Source: Eunapius fragilis (taxonomy: Eukaryota; Porifera; Demospongiae; Spongillida; Spongillidae). From it: 64,000 nucleotides of DNA. Under the pieces are notes generated by a model. It did no database searches and was not told the DNA's origin. It was given only the letters and a program-made list of their open reading frames with translations. Both the position numbers and the translations under genes were made by a program. The stretch covers positions 4,742,291 through 4,806,290 of the forward strand of contig OY811978.1 in assembly GCA_963681505.1 (NCBI GenBank). Reading direction: 5' to 3'. Positions 26,214-37,633 of this stretch are shown here, in pieces (position 1 is the first letter of the stretch; every line of letters begins with the position of its first letter).

Positions 26214-27411
26214 CTACAAAAATAATTTTATAATAATGCAGTCCTCGAAGTGTACCTTATCAAGTATCTCCATGGTGTACTCCGTAAGGTTTGCAATCGT
26301 GTGTTGTACTCCAACATATACAATGAGTGATGGATCCAGAGCAAAGTGGGGGGCGGGGCAACCCAGACAAGTGTGGTTTATTAGTTATGCATATTGCACA
26401 TAGCATGATCATATTGCCAGGCTGCAATTGCTAAAACTTGCAGGCTACAATTCATATACTATCTGTTGGTATAATCACATGTAATTGTAGTCTGGCTGGG
26501 CTCCACCCCTGATCCTTCCATACCTTACAGAGCTCCCCTATGTCATCACAACTGTGTTGGAGGGTTACACCTCCCACATTACTCCACATTACCTGTCTCC
26601 CATTTCCATATACACCACCTATTAGGTTGACAAAAGAATGATTGCTCTAGGATCTGTACTGGTTCATCTACAGGATATCGAGGGCAACATATTCCACCAG
26701 CAGTTTGTTGTGAGTTTAATAGAAAGTCACACAGTTCACACTGTTGCTTCATCTCATGCTTAGCTCAATAACTACTCTTTTTGTAAAGCAATGGTGAGAG
26801 CCGATGGAAGCATTGTCAATGTTGGTGACTTTGTTCACTACAGCAATGTCGGTTTGTATGTGAGCTGTTTGCTTTGGATATACTTTATAGACAGCAGTGG
26901 ATCTTCCTAAGCTGCTTTCAAAGTGTAATATCCTATTCCATTTTGCAGCATCTCTAACCCATCATGGCAGGCACTGAGGCAATTTGTGATGGCTCTGTTG
27001 TCACAGACATACTCCAGATCTACGTTGTCCTTCAGTTGCCCAGTGGCGTAGGAACCGGGGGGGGGGGGGGGGGGGGGGCGGGGGGGGCGTGGCCTTCCCC
27101 AATCATAAAGTTGGGGGGGGGGGGGGGGGCCTGGCCCCCCAATCCTAAAATATAAATCCATGCGTCGATCGATAGCGTTGATCTGCGCATCCACTCATGC
27201 TCGCCCCGCGCTGCAGAAATTAATTCAATACTCGAAATACATTGGTTATCAATACAGTTACCACACTGACCACAGCACGTACAGTACGCGTGCGTCTGTT
27301 TGAAAATTTGCTCTGTGGCTGCAAATATGAAATCGACTCTGTCATATTTTACTGCGGCACCACCATTTCTCCCAGTTCTCTATCCATAGCAGAGCCAGCG
27401 AAAGTGTACAA
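26214..27411. other. Left part of the interruption in copy 3
   Basis: The match to the receptor intron ends near 26230. 27041 begins cagtggcgtagga followed by G22 (27057-27078) and G18 (27113-27130), resembling the end of a small DNA transposon; no matching other end was found. A short plus-strand exon-like frame at 26790-26850 (VRADGSIVNVGDFVHYSNV) was not recognised. Confidence 0.5.
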
Positions 27412-27551
27412 GAATTGATATGTAAATAATCAAAAGGATTAGATGTGAGTGATTTCGGTATGCTATGTATGCTACCGTTTGTCTATATCGGGGCTCTAAT
27501 TGGAGTAATCGCACACTTGACATCAAAGTCGTACACAATCGACAGCAATAC
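27412..27551 (+). repeat. Left arm of a 140-bp inverted repeat
   Basis: Near-identical to the reverse complement of 39688-39828. The outer ends both begin gaattgatatgtaaataatc. The arms are 12.1 kb apart. Confidence 0.85.
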
Positions 27552-27703
27552 TTTGGTGGTGTGTGTGTTGGTAACCACATCCACAAGACACTACAGGTTA
27601 GAATCATCTAAATTTAGTTCAGTTGTTATAACTTATACAGTATTTAGCCAGCAAACATCAAGCGTTTGTGCACCTCCATGGTAGAGGTTGCAACAACTAA
27701 GTG

Positions 27704-30454
27704 TAGACCTTCCAACTTATGAAAAAAATTATGAGGGTGATCGGGGGCGAAGGGTATGTCTTCATGAGTGTATATTCGAATTGTGTGCATAATCATACAG
27801 TTTAATTGTAGGAATACGATGCAATGCTTATCAGTTTTAATGACTTGAAAGAAGGAAAAACGATTTTGCCATAAACAATAACATGCATGCATAAATACAA
27901 CAGCCGTTTAGATTCTAAGGGTGAGGTACAGTAATATGTTTAGAGGAGCACACCTCCTTATTATAAAATGACGTTGCTTTTCTTGCTTTCTGAATGAGTG
28001 CATTTGATGGTTCAAATGCATAGCAAGGGTGCGCTTTAGTTTCAGGCAGATTCAATTTCACAGTAACCAATGAAGACAGAGTTCCTTGAAGCTGCAAACT
28101 ACCTCTGTCATCTCTTCTGATTTTGTGAATGACTGAAAATACCCGTTCTCCTGCATTTGAATGTGGTATGGTGAAAATGACATTGGCCACTTTTGCAATT
28201 CTTAAAAATCTAGCAGTGTTCATTCCTGGAAGCTTCATCTCACCTAAATAGCTCCAAATTCTATCCATTCTATGGTATGTAACCTTGTTACAGCCATCAT
28301 CCTGTTCATCACAAATAGCTTCATCCCATACATCTTTTGGTATTTCATCTTTGGACATACTCTGATAATCAAGAAACTCTTCACAAACTTTGTCAAGTTC
28401 AATACTATTGAATGGTAGTAATTTAGAGTATTGGTCTATGAATGTGCACACCATTGAAAAGTCACACTGTTCTTTTTTGTTGAAGTCAACAAACTCACTA
28501 TCCTTGACAATGGCATCATGAAAAGGAAACCACTGTAGAATATATGCAACAGCTGATGTATAGAATGCTATAACAGAAGAATGAAACTTCTTTACAAGGT
28601 GTTCAGTAATGTCTCCATCATCCAGTCCCTTCCGAATTTGTGATGCAGTGGTGAGACCTATGAAAATTTTTGAAGTGTGTAGATGATTTGCAGGGTCAGC
28701 ATAGACTACCTCTGTTAAGCAGTCTTTGTGCTCCTCAATAACACTTGGTTTTACAAACCGAGACAGCAACTTCTTCAAAAGGCATTGCATTTGTCTGTAC
28801 AGAATAGAAATTTGTGGGTCATCTCGCTGGAGAAAAAGATTGAAGGTAGTGAAGACAGGTAAGGTAGCCTGAAAAAACAGCAACTGGATTTCAAACATCG
28901 GATCATCATATAACTTTCTCAACCTTACAAATCTAGCGTCAGCAAATTCTTCAGATCTAAAGTATGCTCTGCTTGCAACAAACATTTGAAGTATTCTATC
29001 AATGGCTTTTTGAAGGGAAAGCCATCTAACATTGATGTGCTTAATAAAACCTCTGTATGTGGTGTCACAAAAAAGCGAGTACTCATTCAGTTCTCCTTTT
29101 CGTTTTGTGCTTTTGTCAAACCAATAAAAGTGATCAACACAACATTCCTCAATGTCTATATCTCTAAAGGCTTCAGCACCGTTTTGTGCTGCATTGTGGA
29201 TAATGTGGCAAGGACATCCAACAAAATATACAGAAGGATTTAATGCTCTCACTCTAGATTTGATTGAGTTTTTAGCCCCTATATTAGTATTGGTATTGTC
29301 AACACCAAAAGCAGTGCAATGGTCCCATGGAATATCATTCTTTTCCATAACACTGTTTATGGCATCAAAGATATCACTTGCTTTGGAAGCATTTGCACCA
29401 GTTGTTAGACAGAGATCAAGGAACTTTTGCAAAACTACTTTTTGATTCACATCGTAAATTCTTACAGTCAGAGGATTCATCTTACTAAGCCCTGTATCAT
29501 TAGATCCATCAACACTGAGGGAGTATGGCATCTGCTTCATAGATGATACAAGCTCATCTATTAAGTAAGGAGCCAGGGCATAGTTTAGAATACAAGCTGT
29601 TTTTGTTCTTGCACAATGGTAGCCTTTTACTATCTGTGAGTCTGTGATGCTTGCACGTAGCATGGGTCCAATATGATCAGCAAGGCACAGTGCAGCATTG
29701 TGATGGGCTATCATTACCGTGTTTCTAATCTCAGCAGCTGTTACTTTGTCATGTATGGGGTCTGATGTAGGTTTAAAAATTAATTTAGACTGACCTTTTG
29801 CAAACAAAATTTTCTGTTTGTGTATTTTCCCTTCAGAGTGCCTTTGTATATCAAGTGCTCCTTGATGTTTAATAGATACATCTTTTTGGCAAACTGTGCA
29901 AAAATAATGGCTGCCAGAATGGCTTGAGGGCTTTACAAAATCGTATTTCTTTTCCCAAGATTTCTTATACTTAGTCGAGTACTTGGCTGATCCACACCAC
30001 TTTCTGGTCTTCTGCCTCTTTGCTGGTGTTGGTTTGCTCTTAACGTTCGTATCACTATCCGTTGCCAGCAATATGCTCTCACTGCCACGATCTGAGTCTG
30101 TATCAACGCAACGCTCACTGCCACAATCTGAGTCTGTATCAACGAAAGGCTCACCGCCACAATCTGAGTCTGTATCAACGCTTCTTTTGCTATTAACTCC
30201 GCTGAGCCGCTCCGACTCCATCTTGACAGATTAATCCAATCGGATATTTCAATCACTTACGGTACATACGATATGCCATAGATTATAATGTACTCTACAT
30301 GTATAATCTATGGATATGCACTCACGTGACTACTATGAACAAAAGGTTCCAGGTTTACTAAAAATGCGGGTGATTGCACTGCTGTGCGGGTGAGCGGGTG
30401 AATGCTTTCAATTGCGGGTGACACCCGCAAAATGCGGGTGAGTTGGAAGGTCTG
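27704..30454. mobile_element. Putative autonomous hAT-like transposon, about 2.75 kb
   Basis: The left end starts tagaccttccaact at 27704 and the right end finishes with agttggaaggtctg at 30454. These form a 13-bp perfect inverted repeat plus a Y at the first base. The element encloses the complete transposase frame. Just inside the right end, five direct copies and one inverted copy of gcgggtga (30366-30440) look like subterminal transposase-binding repeats. The flanking octamers are actaagtg (left) and ttaaagtg (right), matching at 5 of 8 positions, so the expected 8-bp target duplication is at best decayed. Confidence 0.6.
27915..30221 (-). CDS. hAT-like transposase with zinc finger, intronless and intact (768 aa)
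   Basis: A single uninterrupted reading frame. Residues 15-47 hold three imperfect repeats of VDTDSDCG. Residues 72-97 are basic. A zinc finger follows, with C108-x2-C111 and H128-x5-H134. The central part has the RNase H-like layout of hAT transposases (SLSVDGSNDTGLSKMNPL near residue 240). The C-terminus carries NAGERVFSVIHKIRRDDR, the hAT dimerisation signature (established for hAT and domesticated hAT proteins such as the ZMYM/SCAND3-like group). Inverted terminal repeats lie outside the frame at 27704 and 30454, so it is probably an autonomous mobile element and not a host gene. A recently domesticated gene is possible. The catalytic acidic residues cannot be assigned by eye. No start other than the ATG at 30221 is needed. 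Confidence 0.85.
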   Translation of the reverse strand: MESERLSGVNSKRSVDTDSDCGGEPFVDTDSDCGSERCVDTDSDRGSESILLATDSDTNVKSKPTPAKRQKTRKWCGSAKYSTKYKKSWEKKYDFVKPSSHSGSHYFCTVCQKDVSIKHQGALDIQRHSEGKIHKQKILFAKGQSKLIFKPTSDPIHDKVTAAEIRNTVMIAHHNAALCLADHIGPMLRASITDSQIVKGYHCARTKTACILNYALAPYLIDELVSSMKQMPYSLSVDGSNDTGLSKMNPLTVRIYDVNQKVVLQKFLDLCLTTGANASKASDIFDAINSVMEKNDIPWDHCTAFGVDNTNTNIGAKNSIKSRVRALNPSVYFVGCPCHIIHNAAQNGAEAFRDIDIEECCVDHFYWFDKSTKRKGELNEYSLFCDTTYRGFIKHINVRWLSLQKAIDRILQMFVASRAYFRSEEFADARFVRLRKLYDDPMFEIQLLFFQATLPVFTTFNLFLQRDDPQISILYRQMQCLLKKLLSRFVKPSVIEEHKDCLTEVVYADPANHLHTSKIFIGLTTASQIRKGLDDGDITEHLVKKFHSSVIAFYTSAVAYILQWFPFHDAIVKDSEFVDFNKKEQCDFSMVCTFIDQYSKLLPFNSIELDKVCEEFLDYQSMSKDEIPKDVWDEAICDEQDDGCNKVTYHRMDRIWSYLGEMKLPGMNTARFLRIAKVANVIFTIPHSNAGERVFSVIHKIRRDDRGSLQLQGTLSSLVTVKLNLPETKAHPCYAFEPSNALIQKARKATSFYNKEVCSSKHITVPHP

Positions 30455-30948
30455 TTAAAGTGCCCTGCACTAATAACACCAGCAACGTAGGCAAGCATGA
30501 AGTTTACAAACATCTTCACCCTGCTAGGCCAGTGCCACCAAATGTATGATAACAATTTCATTGAAGAGGCACAATGCAATGAGCTAGACATGCATGCATG
30601 TACAAGTACATGTACGAAATAACTGTACATAGTCCAATAGAAACTATAACTGCCCAGCTCATGGAGCACTTTAGGAGTTCCTTCCCAGACTGCTTTATAA
30701 CATTATAAATGCACATGCTGGAAGAACATACAGTGCCATGGGCAAAAAGAACATTAAATTCTTGATACTTCAGCAATACGTATCTCTAGCCCAAAAAAAG
30801 TCGGCTACAAGCAGATAATCGAATCAGTTAGTACCTTCTGTTATCTCTAAGATTTAGCTTGAATCAAAAATTTCTATGGGTCGGGAGCGTGGAAAACTTA
30901 CTTCAAAGTAGACAGTAGACAGTAGACAGTAGACAGGTACGTCGAGGG
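30455..30948. other. Spacer between hAT element and next gene
   Basis: No gene recognised. A small tandem of agacagt (30911-30935) is present. Confidence 0.5.
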
Positions 30949-31151
30949 TTACCCGCTTTCAGGAGCCATAACTTGCCGTAGCGCGTCAAAACTCTGACAC
31001 GAGGAATGCAGTGTATGTAGGCTTCTTTTGTTTCGAAGTTTTAAATGGCGTTGGTATAATTCCTGTTTTTGTACAGGAGGCTCATATAAAAAGTGCTGAA
31101 CTGCATCAACCTTCAGATATGCTGGTATGGGACTCAACAAACTAAGGGGTA
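30949..31151 (-). other. Open exon-like segment, unknown
   Basis: A 63-codon open stretch (SPIPAYLKVDAVQHFLYEPP ... DALRQVMAPESG, stop) preceded by a pyrimidine-containing acceptor-like ccccttag. It lies between the hAT element and the hydroxylase/F-box/actin gene, on the same strand and 3' of that gene. I do not recognise it. It could be a terminal exon of another transcript or chance. Confidence 0.25.
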
Positions 31152-31736
31152 CGCTAGTCCAATTATCTCATTGGACTGGTCTCATTGTTCAGTTTGACAC
31201 AGAATTACGACTCACCATGAGCTGTCCCATTCTGGACTGCACACTATACTAGGTCAAACATTTAGCCATATATTGTTTGACTGCTGAGGCCGCAGTGGCA
31301 AATGGTGCGAAGTTGGGGAAGTGCTTATGAATGAAAGGAGTGCTGTATATGGTAACTGTGTTCCTGTATGCATGCATGGAGATATTGGTGTTCAAGGGTG
31401 CTGTTTTATGTCATGTCTTGCAGTGCATGTGTCCATCTCCAACCCCTTTGAATTACTGATGGGAATAGTAAGCATTTCAGGAGCTGTATAAATGGCTGAC
31501 AGTAAGAGAAAATGTCAAAGCCGTTTACTATTGTAACTTGTTTCCTCAATAAATTAAAGTCTTGTCTCTTCTTTATATAGGACAATAATGTGATCATGAG
31601 ACACTGTACTTCATGTAAGACAATGATGTGAGACAACTGGTGAATTGCTAAGGCTAATTCTTTAATGAACCACAACTTCACGTCAATAGTTTTCACATAG
31701 CATCCTTGCATGCAATAGTTCTGCACATACGAATAT
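31152..31736. other. Region 3' of the hydroxylase/F-box/actin gene
   Basis: Probably contains its 3' UTR. Open frames here lack recognisable domains. Confidence 0.45.
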
Positions 31737-34520
31737 TTAAGCATTGAATAATTTGTCCAAAATACACTTTGTTACGTCTCTGCGAGGAAACTGTAAAATC
31801 CAGTACGCGTCTTCATCAAAAAGAAGCCCATGATAAAATGGAATACTTCCCTTGTAATTTATTTGATTCCTTGGAAATGTTTTCATGTTTGAAAAGTGTG
31901 TCTGCATTGCAACTGAACAACCACCTTTCACTGCTGCAAACCTGACATCATCTAATGAAAAAAATACACGAATACATTTAAATCTCAACTGCGTCTTGCA
32001 ATCAAGAGAAATTGCATACATTACTATTGGTTTTTAATATATACCAGTGTAGAATTGTAAATAACAATCACAATGTGAATACAGTTTTACATTTTAACGG
32101 ACATGCCTAGATTGCACTCGTGCAGCACCATTGGACTCACCAGGTTCAATCACATGATAGCTCTTATCCTTTGCCATTAGCTCCTTCCTAACACCTATTG
32201 AAGTGCTCTTTTCTTCAGCTAAAGTGGGTTTCAAAGTGCACTCAGAATAAAATTTGAATATTCATGACACTTACTTGATACTACCACACACTTCTTCAAA
32301 ACATTCTGTATTGCAGCATTCTCGCCACACCCAAGTACTGTTCTGTCAACCATGCTTGCAAGATGATTTGGACTGGCACTTGCTGGATCACACGATAGTG
32401 GGTTTGGACACAGACTTCCTCCATATACAGCAGCACATGTAACCTTTTCTCTGCCAACGTCAAGTACTATGCCACTAGCTACGTCTAAGCTGTGGTTGTG
32501 TGATAGTAATACAATACCGGTGTTTAAACAGTGTACATGAACTTACCCAGCTAAAACAGCAACTGCTGAGCTTAGATATACTAATGATGGGCATGGAATT
32601 GTCTGTAAAAATTCAGCTGCTACCTTAGCTCTGATGGCATTGTCCCACAAGCCAGGTGGCTCTAACACAATTACTGGACAGTACAAAGGAAAAGCTTTAC
32701 TCTCAATAAAGAAGCCATACATGATCTCAGGTAGAAGCTCAGGACGAACTGGAATGCCTCCTTGAATAATATTTACAATATGGTTAGGATATTTAGCCTT
32801 AGCATCTTTCCCGCAAAAATATCGTTGATAGCGACTTCTCCGAAGGTGAAAATCATAGAGACCATCGACCTTTGGAAAATAAATACAAAAGACTGACATC
32901 AAGACAACAAGACAACATATTAGATTCATACCACTGCAACAACAGATTCAATACTGCTGACTGAAGTAAAAGAATCATGTCGATCAATGACTGCAAACTT
33001 GCAGGAAAAACTGCCAAGGTCTATACAAGCTACTTTTTGACATACACCAACATCTGCAACAACACGTTGCTTGTACTTTCCATACCAATCTTTGGTAAAT
33101 GGAACTGGATCCAACTGTTGTACAAAAATAAAAATGATAGAGTAAAAAGAAATATGCAGAAACTTTCCATCGCCTTTGTAGCAAGATCATTTTGACTTAC
33201 CAGTTTCCTACCATCAGACCATTTCTTCCTGTACAAGTTATACCATAACTGTCCATCCATGCACATGGTGTACCACATCTAGGTAGGTGATAATCAAGTA
33301 CAGTGGGTTATTTACTCTTGCTGTTACCTTGGAAACTGCCATGGCATAACCTAAGTCTTTTACAGACAAATAGCTAAATATTCTCATGTAAACATCATAA
33401 GGCAGGGCCTGACAATGGATCTCAACCGTGTCCTTGCTCACAGTCCTCTGCTCTTGACACTGGAGGGCCAGACCCTCCAAATAGGTGTCAGTAAATCCTT
33501 GAATATCTCCAGCTGTAAGCAGAATGTTACACATTTGACAAGCACTGCTGGTTACTGAACTGAACCTTGTTCAAGCTCCCAAGACTTCGTATACAAAGCA
33601 ACAGTTTTAAGATAGTTTTCATTTTCTTGATAGGATGTAGGATTGGGTAGCATCTCAGTGTCCACTCGTCTGAACATGATCTCTGTTCGAATGATGTATT
33701 TGGTACCTTGTGTTACAGGCTGGCCCTCATGCAATGTGTCATGGTTGAAGATCACTGCTGTCCCAGCCTTAGGTGACACTGAACATATCACTTTACCTAA
33801 AGTAAGGATGGATTAATGTCAAATGGGGCTGTATGTATATACAACCAAACCTCCTTCAGAGAGGAAGGATGTTGCCCCTCCTTCAAGGTCATTGTTCAAA
33901 TATATTACCACTGTGAAGATGGAACTCTCTTCCTCGTTAGGTACCCAGGGACCATCGAGGTGGGGGCTGAAGTGGCCACCACATCTAGATAAGAAAAAGA
34001 AGGGGTTCACTATTCCAATTGCTTAAGTTACATGAAGTACTTACTTGTACTTTCCAAACTTGCAACATTCGTTGAGACGAGAAGGCCTCCACGTACCTTC
34101 GTTACCAAACCCCACGGGTCGGATACAAATAACCTCTCTACGTGTTAAGTGCGGTTCTATTCTCCTCCACAAGCATTCCACCAGAGGCTTACATATGGAT
34201 AGGACTCGGTCGTTGGAGCGATATTCAACTGGAAACAAACGAGTGAGGTCGTCGTAACCAACTTGCTCTGTTTCGTGGATGCAGTGCGCACACTCTTCAG
34301 GAGTGAGGACGGAATGAAGCAGAAAGCACCTGGATCCAGGGACATTAAGTTCCTCCCTCGTAATATCCGGAGGCAAATAGCACGACTCTATGGTAGGACA
34401 GTCTTTAACCGTTCTAAAGTTCTTTTGAGCTGTAGTAAGCATCGGACGAATGACAACCTTTGGATCTTTTCCGTTGCCAGGAATTATCAGAGGTTCGGGA
34501 GTTGTTTTGATCACTTCCAT
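31737..34520 (-). CDS. Prolyl-4-hydroxylase-type dioxygenase / F-box / actin-like fusion protein (705 aa, 10 exons)
   Basis: Exons: 34045-34520, 33851-33984, 33566-33796, 33328-33512, 33201-33278, 32932-33114, 32547-32869, 32275-32489, 32141-32218, 31737-31951. Lengths sum to 2118 nt and every junction keeps phase at GT-AG borders. Residues about 60-260 are a 2-oxoglutarate/Fe(II) dioxygenase of the P4H type: YRSNDRVL, iron ligands H167 and D169 (SPHLDGPW), YLNNDLEGGATSF, H226 (LHEGQPV) and the 2-oxoglutarate lysine K236. Residues 316-365 are an F-box (LPYDVYMRIFSYLSVKDL, then LWYNLYRKKW). Residues 395-705 are actin-like: phosphate-1 loop IDLGSFSCKFAVID, middle LEPPGLW, phosphate-2 loop GIVLDVGREKVTCAAVYGG. 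This region is shorter than actin (about 310 versus 375). Its Skp1 or substrate partner is inference. The weakest join is exon 3 to 4 (donor gttcag); reading through it gives a stop at 33552, so two adjacent genes remain possible. Confidence 0.8.
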
Positions 34521-34537
34521 TTGTTCCTTTGGCTGAG

Positions 34538-34735
34538 CCAGCAGGGGCGGATCCAGGATTTTCGGAAAGGGGGGGGGGGGGGGGGGGGGTGGGGTGTCTG
34601 ATAAATATATTCACAACTGGGTGAGGGTACATTAGGGGGCGTGCCCCCTACCGTGACAGCAAAGGGGTCTGGGGGAGCGCTGATAGCTCCCCCAGTGGGG
34701 TCTGGGGCTTCGCCCCAGCCGCTTTTGCTTTTACG
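34538..34735. mobile_element. Small DNA-transposon-like end immediately upstream of the fusion gene
   Basis: Starts caggggcggatccaggattt at about 34541, followed by a G21 run (34569-34589) and gggggcgtgccccct. This layout is common at the ends of short non-autonomous elements. The other terminus is not obvious. It begins about 20 bp upstream of the ATG at 34520. Confidence 0.5.
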
Positions 34736-35117
34736 TTTATTTAGCATGAAATTCACATTGATATCCAATACATATACATCACGCGACATCCGGATTACTA
34801 GAGCCTGCATGGATAGCGACGAGAAAACTCTTCATTCTTCACAATGCTACGGTTCCTACTGCTCAGCAATTAAATTCGTGACGCAAAGCTTTTGTGAATT
34901 TGTGACCGAAGCGTGCTCGTGGCCATGCACCAGCTACATGTCGGTCTATAAACGACTCATGTATGTTTTACTATAATATTAGTATTGTTACAGTTTATTT
35001 AGTTCTATAGCTATCTGTTTTCTGAGGAAAAGAATCTGAGATCCATCCCATTCACGTCTTTTGATCGCCTACCTCAATTCCTGCTCACACGCACCATTCG
35101 ATCGATCGCGTGATTAA
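34736..35117. other. Spacer, nothing recognised
   Basis: No supported gene; a plus-strand frame here lacks any familiar motif. Confidence 0.4.
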
Positions 35118-35460
35118 ATGGAACGTTCTATACGAAAATGGGTCTTGTGGATTTTATTTTATAACATAAACTTTAAATCGATATATCTTCCGAAATATTA
35201 ACGCTATCGGGTTCCTATTTTTAACACGACATACCACACCATTACTGTATTTGAAAATCAACTTTGGTGTCTTACACGTACGGGGTACCGACGTTTCAAG
35301 GTCCGATACCCCGTAGGGTTCAAAACGGCCACATCTTCAGGTAGGAGAGTCCAAATCGGTTCAAAATAGGTACCTATGTAGAAGGGTCCTACCACTATTG
35401 ATTTGTTCTGTTCGTTAATTTTTGCTTTATCCGTTATGGAGATACAAGTGTGCAAAGAAA
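35118..35460. repeat. Unclassified dispersed repeat, copy a
   Basis: Shares blocks such as tattaacgctatcgggttcc, ggtaccgacgtt and cacatcttcaggtaggag with 63673-63925 in the same orientation, with small indels. Confidence 0.7.
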
Positions 35461-35565
35461 TTGCATAGATAAATCAAATAACAATCTTTGACACGATCGA
35501 TCTCATGATTTTACATGCTTGTAGAATGGTAGTGAATCAGATTCGTATACGTATATATAACGTAC

Positions 35566-35714
35566 GTTTTATTAACTCCAAAGTGACCCCCTGCTGGATC
35601 TTTGTGAATGCTGTCAAGCAGTCTAATCTTCTCGTCAATTGTAACAACTCGATACCTTTCTTCCTCCTGTACAGACGTCAGCCCTTTCTTACACCTTTTT
35701 GTCTTGAAAAGCAA
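35566..35714 (-). pseudogene. Integrase-type zinc-binding (H2C2) exon fragment
   Basis: Reads RYRVVTIDEKIRLLDSIHKD then GGHFGVNKT, ending at a GTACGT donor at 35565. This is the HHCC-type start of retroelement integrases and of the domesticated KRBA2-like proteins. It lies downstream of the integrase core at 36.4 kb, the wrong order for one gene, so it is a separate partial copy. It carries no lesion itself but is isolated. Confidence 0.55.
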
Positions 35715-36372
35715 GCCATCCTCGGTTACAAACCCCTCACATTTCTGTCGATACGCCCTTTAGCATGGCCAAAATCGCTGCTTACTGTCTTTGCTCTCAA
35801 GGAAATGAACAATGTCGTTGTATTCTTTTACTTCCATCCGTTATGGTGGACACGAGGTGAGCGTTTTATTAAAGGAGGTTAATCTATTCCAAGGGATGAT
35901 AAACTATTTATCCCGGGAGGGGGGGGGGGGGGGGGGGGGGGGGGATAATCTATTCTGGAATACGGGGGATAAAATTATTATTAAAATTATTGGGGGATAA
36001 TCTATTCTGTGACACCGGCTGGATCACTTTTTGCTCGGTGTCACATAGAATTAGGGACCCCTGTCCCCAAATCTCCGGAGAATTGGGGTTCCCCGGCCCC
36101 AAAACTACGGAGCTTTGGGGATCCCCCGTCCCTAAATCACTGGAGAATTGGGGACCCCTTCGTAGAATTAGGGACCCCATATATATTTTTTAATGGATAT
36201 CCACATCAATAATTACATAAAATAAATACCTGTGGGTGGTCGGCACTAGAGAGTCTGCATGTGCTCAGTCTTGGTAATCAAATAGAGCTGTCTTGTTATT
36301 TCATTAACAAACTCCATGTTACCTACAATTTAGGCATTGAATGATATGCTGTTTATGCATAGCAGTTTAATT
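35715..36372. other. Spacer with G26 run and short direct repeats
   Basis: G26 at 35919-35944, followed by ggggataatctattct repeats (35940-36010) and several gaattggggacccc/tagggacccc words (36050-36180). No gene seen. Confidence 0.55.
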
Positions 36373-37096
36373 TTATCTTGCCGAGTACATGAATTTAGCT
36401 ACACTGACTGCAGTTTTGTCTGGAAAAGCTGTGGCTTCTGCCCACTTTGAGAAATAATCGGTCAAAGTGATGATGTATTTATTGCCAAGTGATGTTTCTG
36501 GAAGTGGACCAATTAAATCCATTCCCACTTGGTGCCAGATTTGAGCTTTTACAGGAATAGGATGTAGCACTCCAGCTGAAGCATCAAGTTTTTTGTTGTT
36601 TCTTTGACAACGGTCACATGAGCTCACCTGCATGGTAAAATGCATGTATAATAATACTAAGTATGTTTACTTGTCACAATCTTACGTATGATATAACATC
36701 TGTATACAGCCCAGGCCAGTAGTACTTCAATATTATAGTGGCATTTGTCCTATTAACTCCGGTCCGAAGTGACCATCGTCATGTGTTAAGGAGACAATTC
36801 TCTGACGCTTATCTACTCTCTCTACAACTAGCCGAGTAGTACCTTGACATCCATCGTCTACGCGCGTTGTATGCATGAGGAACGAGAAACTGTGATGTGA
36901 CATACTTGCAATTGCAAAACGTCGTTTTGATTCTCACCTCTACCCGTGTAGTATAACTCCGCGCCTTGTACAGCGAAAAATTTGACGCTTGTTTGTCCGA
37001 TTTCGAAAAGGAAGAGGGATACACGCCTTGTAGAAGGTACTTGTGTACCTCTTTAAAAGTAAACCGCCCGTCTTTGTATCCATCGTCACTCGCCAT
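36373..37096 (-). pseudogene. KRBA2/Ty3-type integrase-like gene, frameshifted
   Basis: The N-terminus (ATG at 37096) has FTFKEVHKYLLQGVYPSS, typical of the leading segment of these proteins. A zinc-binding HDDGHFG lies near 36765. After an intron-like gap (acceptor before 36635) come CDRCQR, the integrase core start WHQVGMDLIGPLP and LTDYFSKWAEA. The frame breaks at least twice between the N-terminal segment and the zinc finger and once just after HFG, and the rest of the catalytic core is absent left of 36373. Decayed copy of a retroelement-derived integrase gene. Confidence 0.65.
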
Positions 37097-37633
37097 ATAT
37101 GTGCTGCCACGTGCTTTCTGTTAGATCTGGTAATGTATTTAAAAAATTTTTGTGTCCCCATTTCTACGCAAGGGTCCCCAGTTCTACGTAGAATTGGGAG
37201 GGGGAGGGGGTGGTGTGTGTTCCCTATATTCTATGGAGTCCCCAATTCTACCTGACACGCGTGACATGCATACAGGCATAGCATGTATATAATATTATTC
37301 AGTTCAAATTAAAACCCGGATCGTGCATGTGTGTACAGCCTTTCTAATTGAGAAATACACAAAGTCAATGTTGTACTCATCGTGGTATCGAAACACTTAC
37401 AGCGCTTGCAGCCAAACGTTAGTATTGCGAAAATAAACAAGTGCAGATTTGACGGTTTTACGTATATGCATGCAATCAAGATAGATACCCGTTAAGAGCG
37501 CCACGTTTGTTCCCTGCGCTCTTACCCTACTTGGGCCGGTGGTGGTTTTTAGTGCACTCTTACCTATACACCAGGTAGTCTTGTACCCAGACCCTGATTC
37601 CCAACAACGGCGGATGGGAAAGCCCGTCACTGA
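37097..37633. other. Spacer between integrase relic and helicase exon
   Basis: Contains further attgggaccc-type words near 37160-37250. No supported gene. Confidence 0.45.

Noticed and set aside
27445-27684. Membrane-like frame MSDFGMLCMLPFVYIGALIG, also present at 39795 on the other strand
   Set aside because: It is simply the two arms of the inverted repeat; downstream sequence differs and no exon structure supports a gene.
31406-31744. 112-codon minus-strand frame 3' of the fusion gene
   Set aside because: Overlaps the fusion gene's stop and probable 3' UTR, hydrophobic low-complexity residues, no domain.
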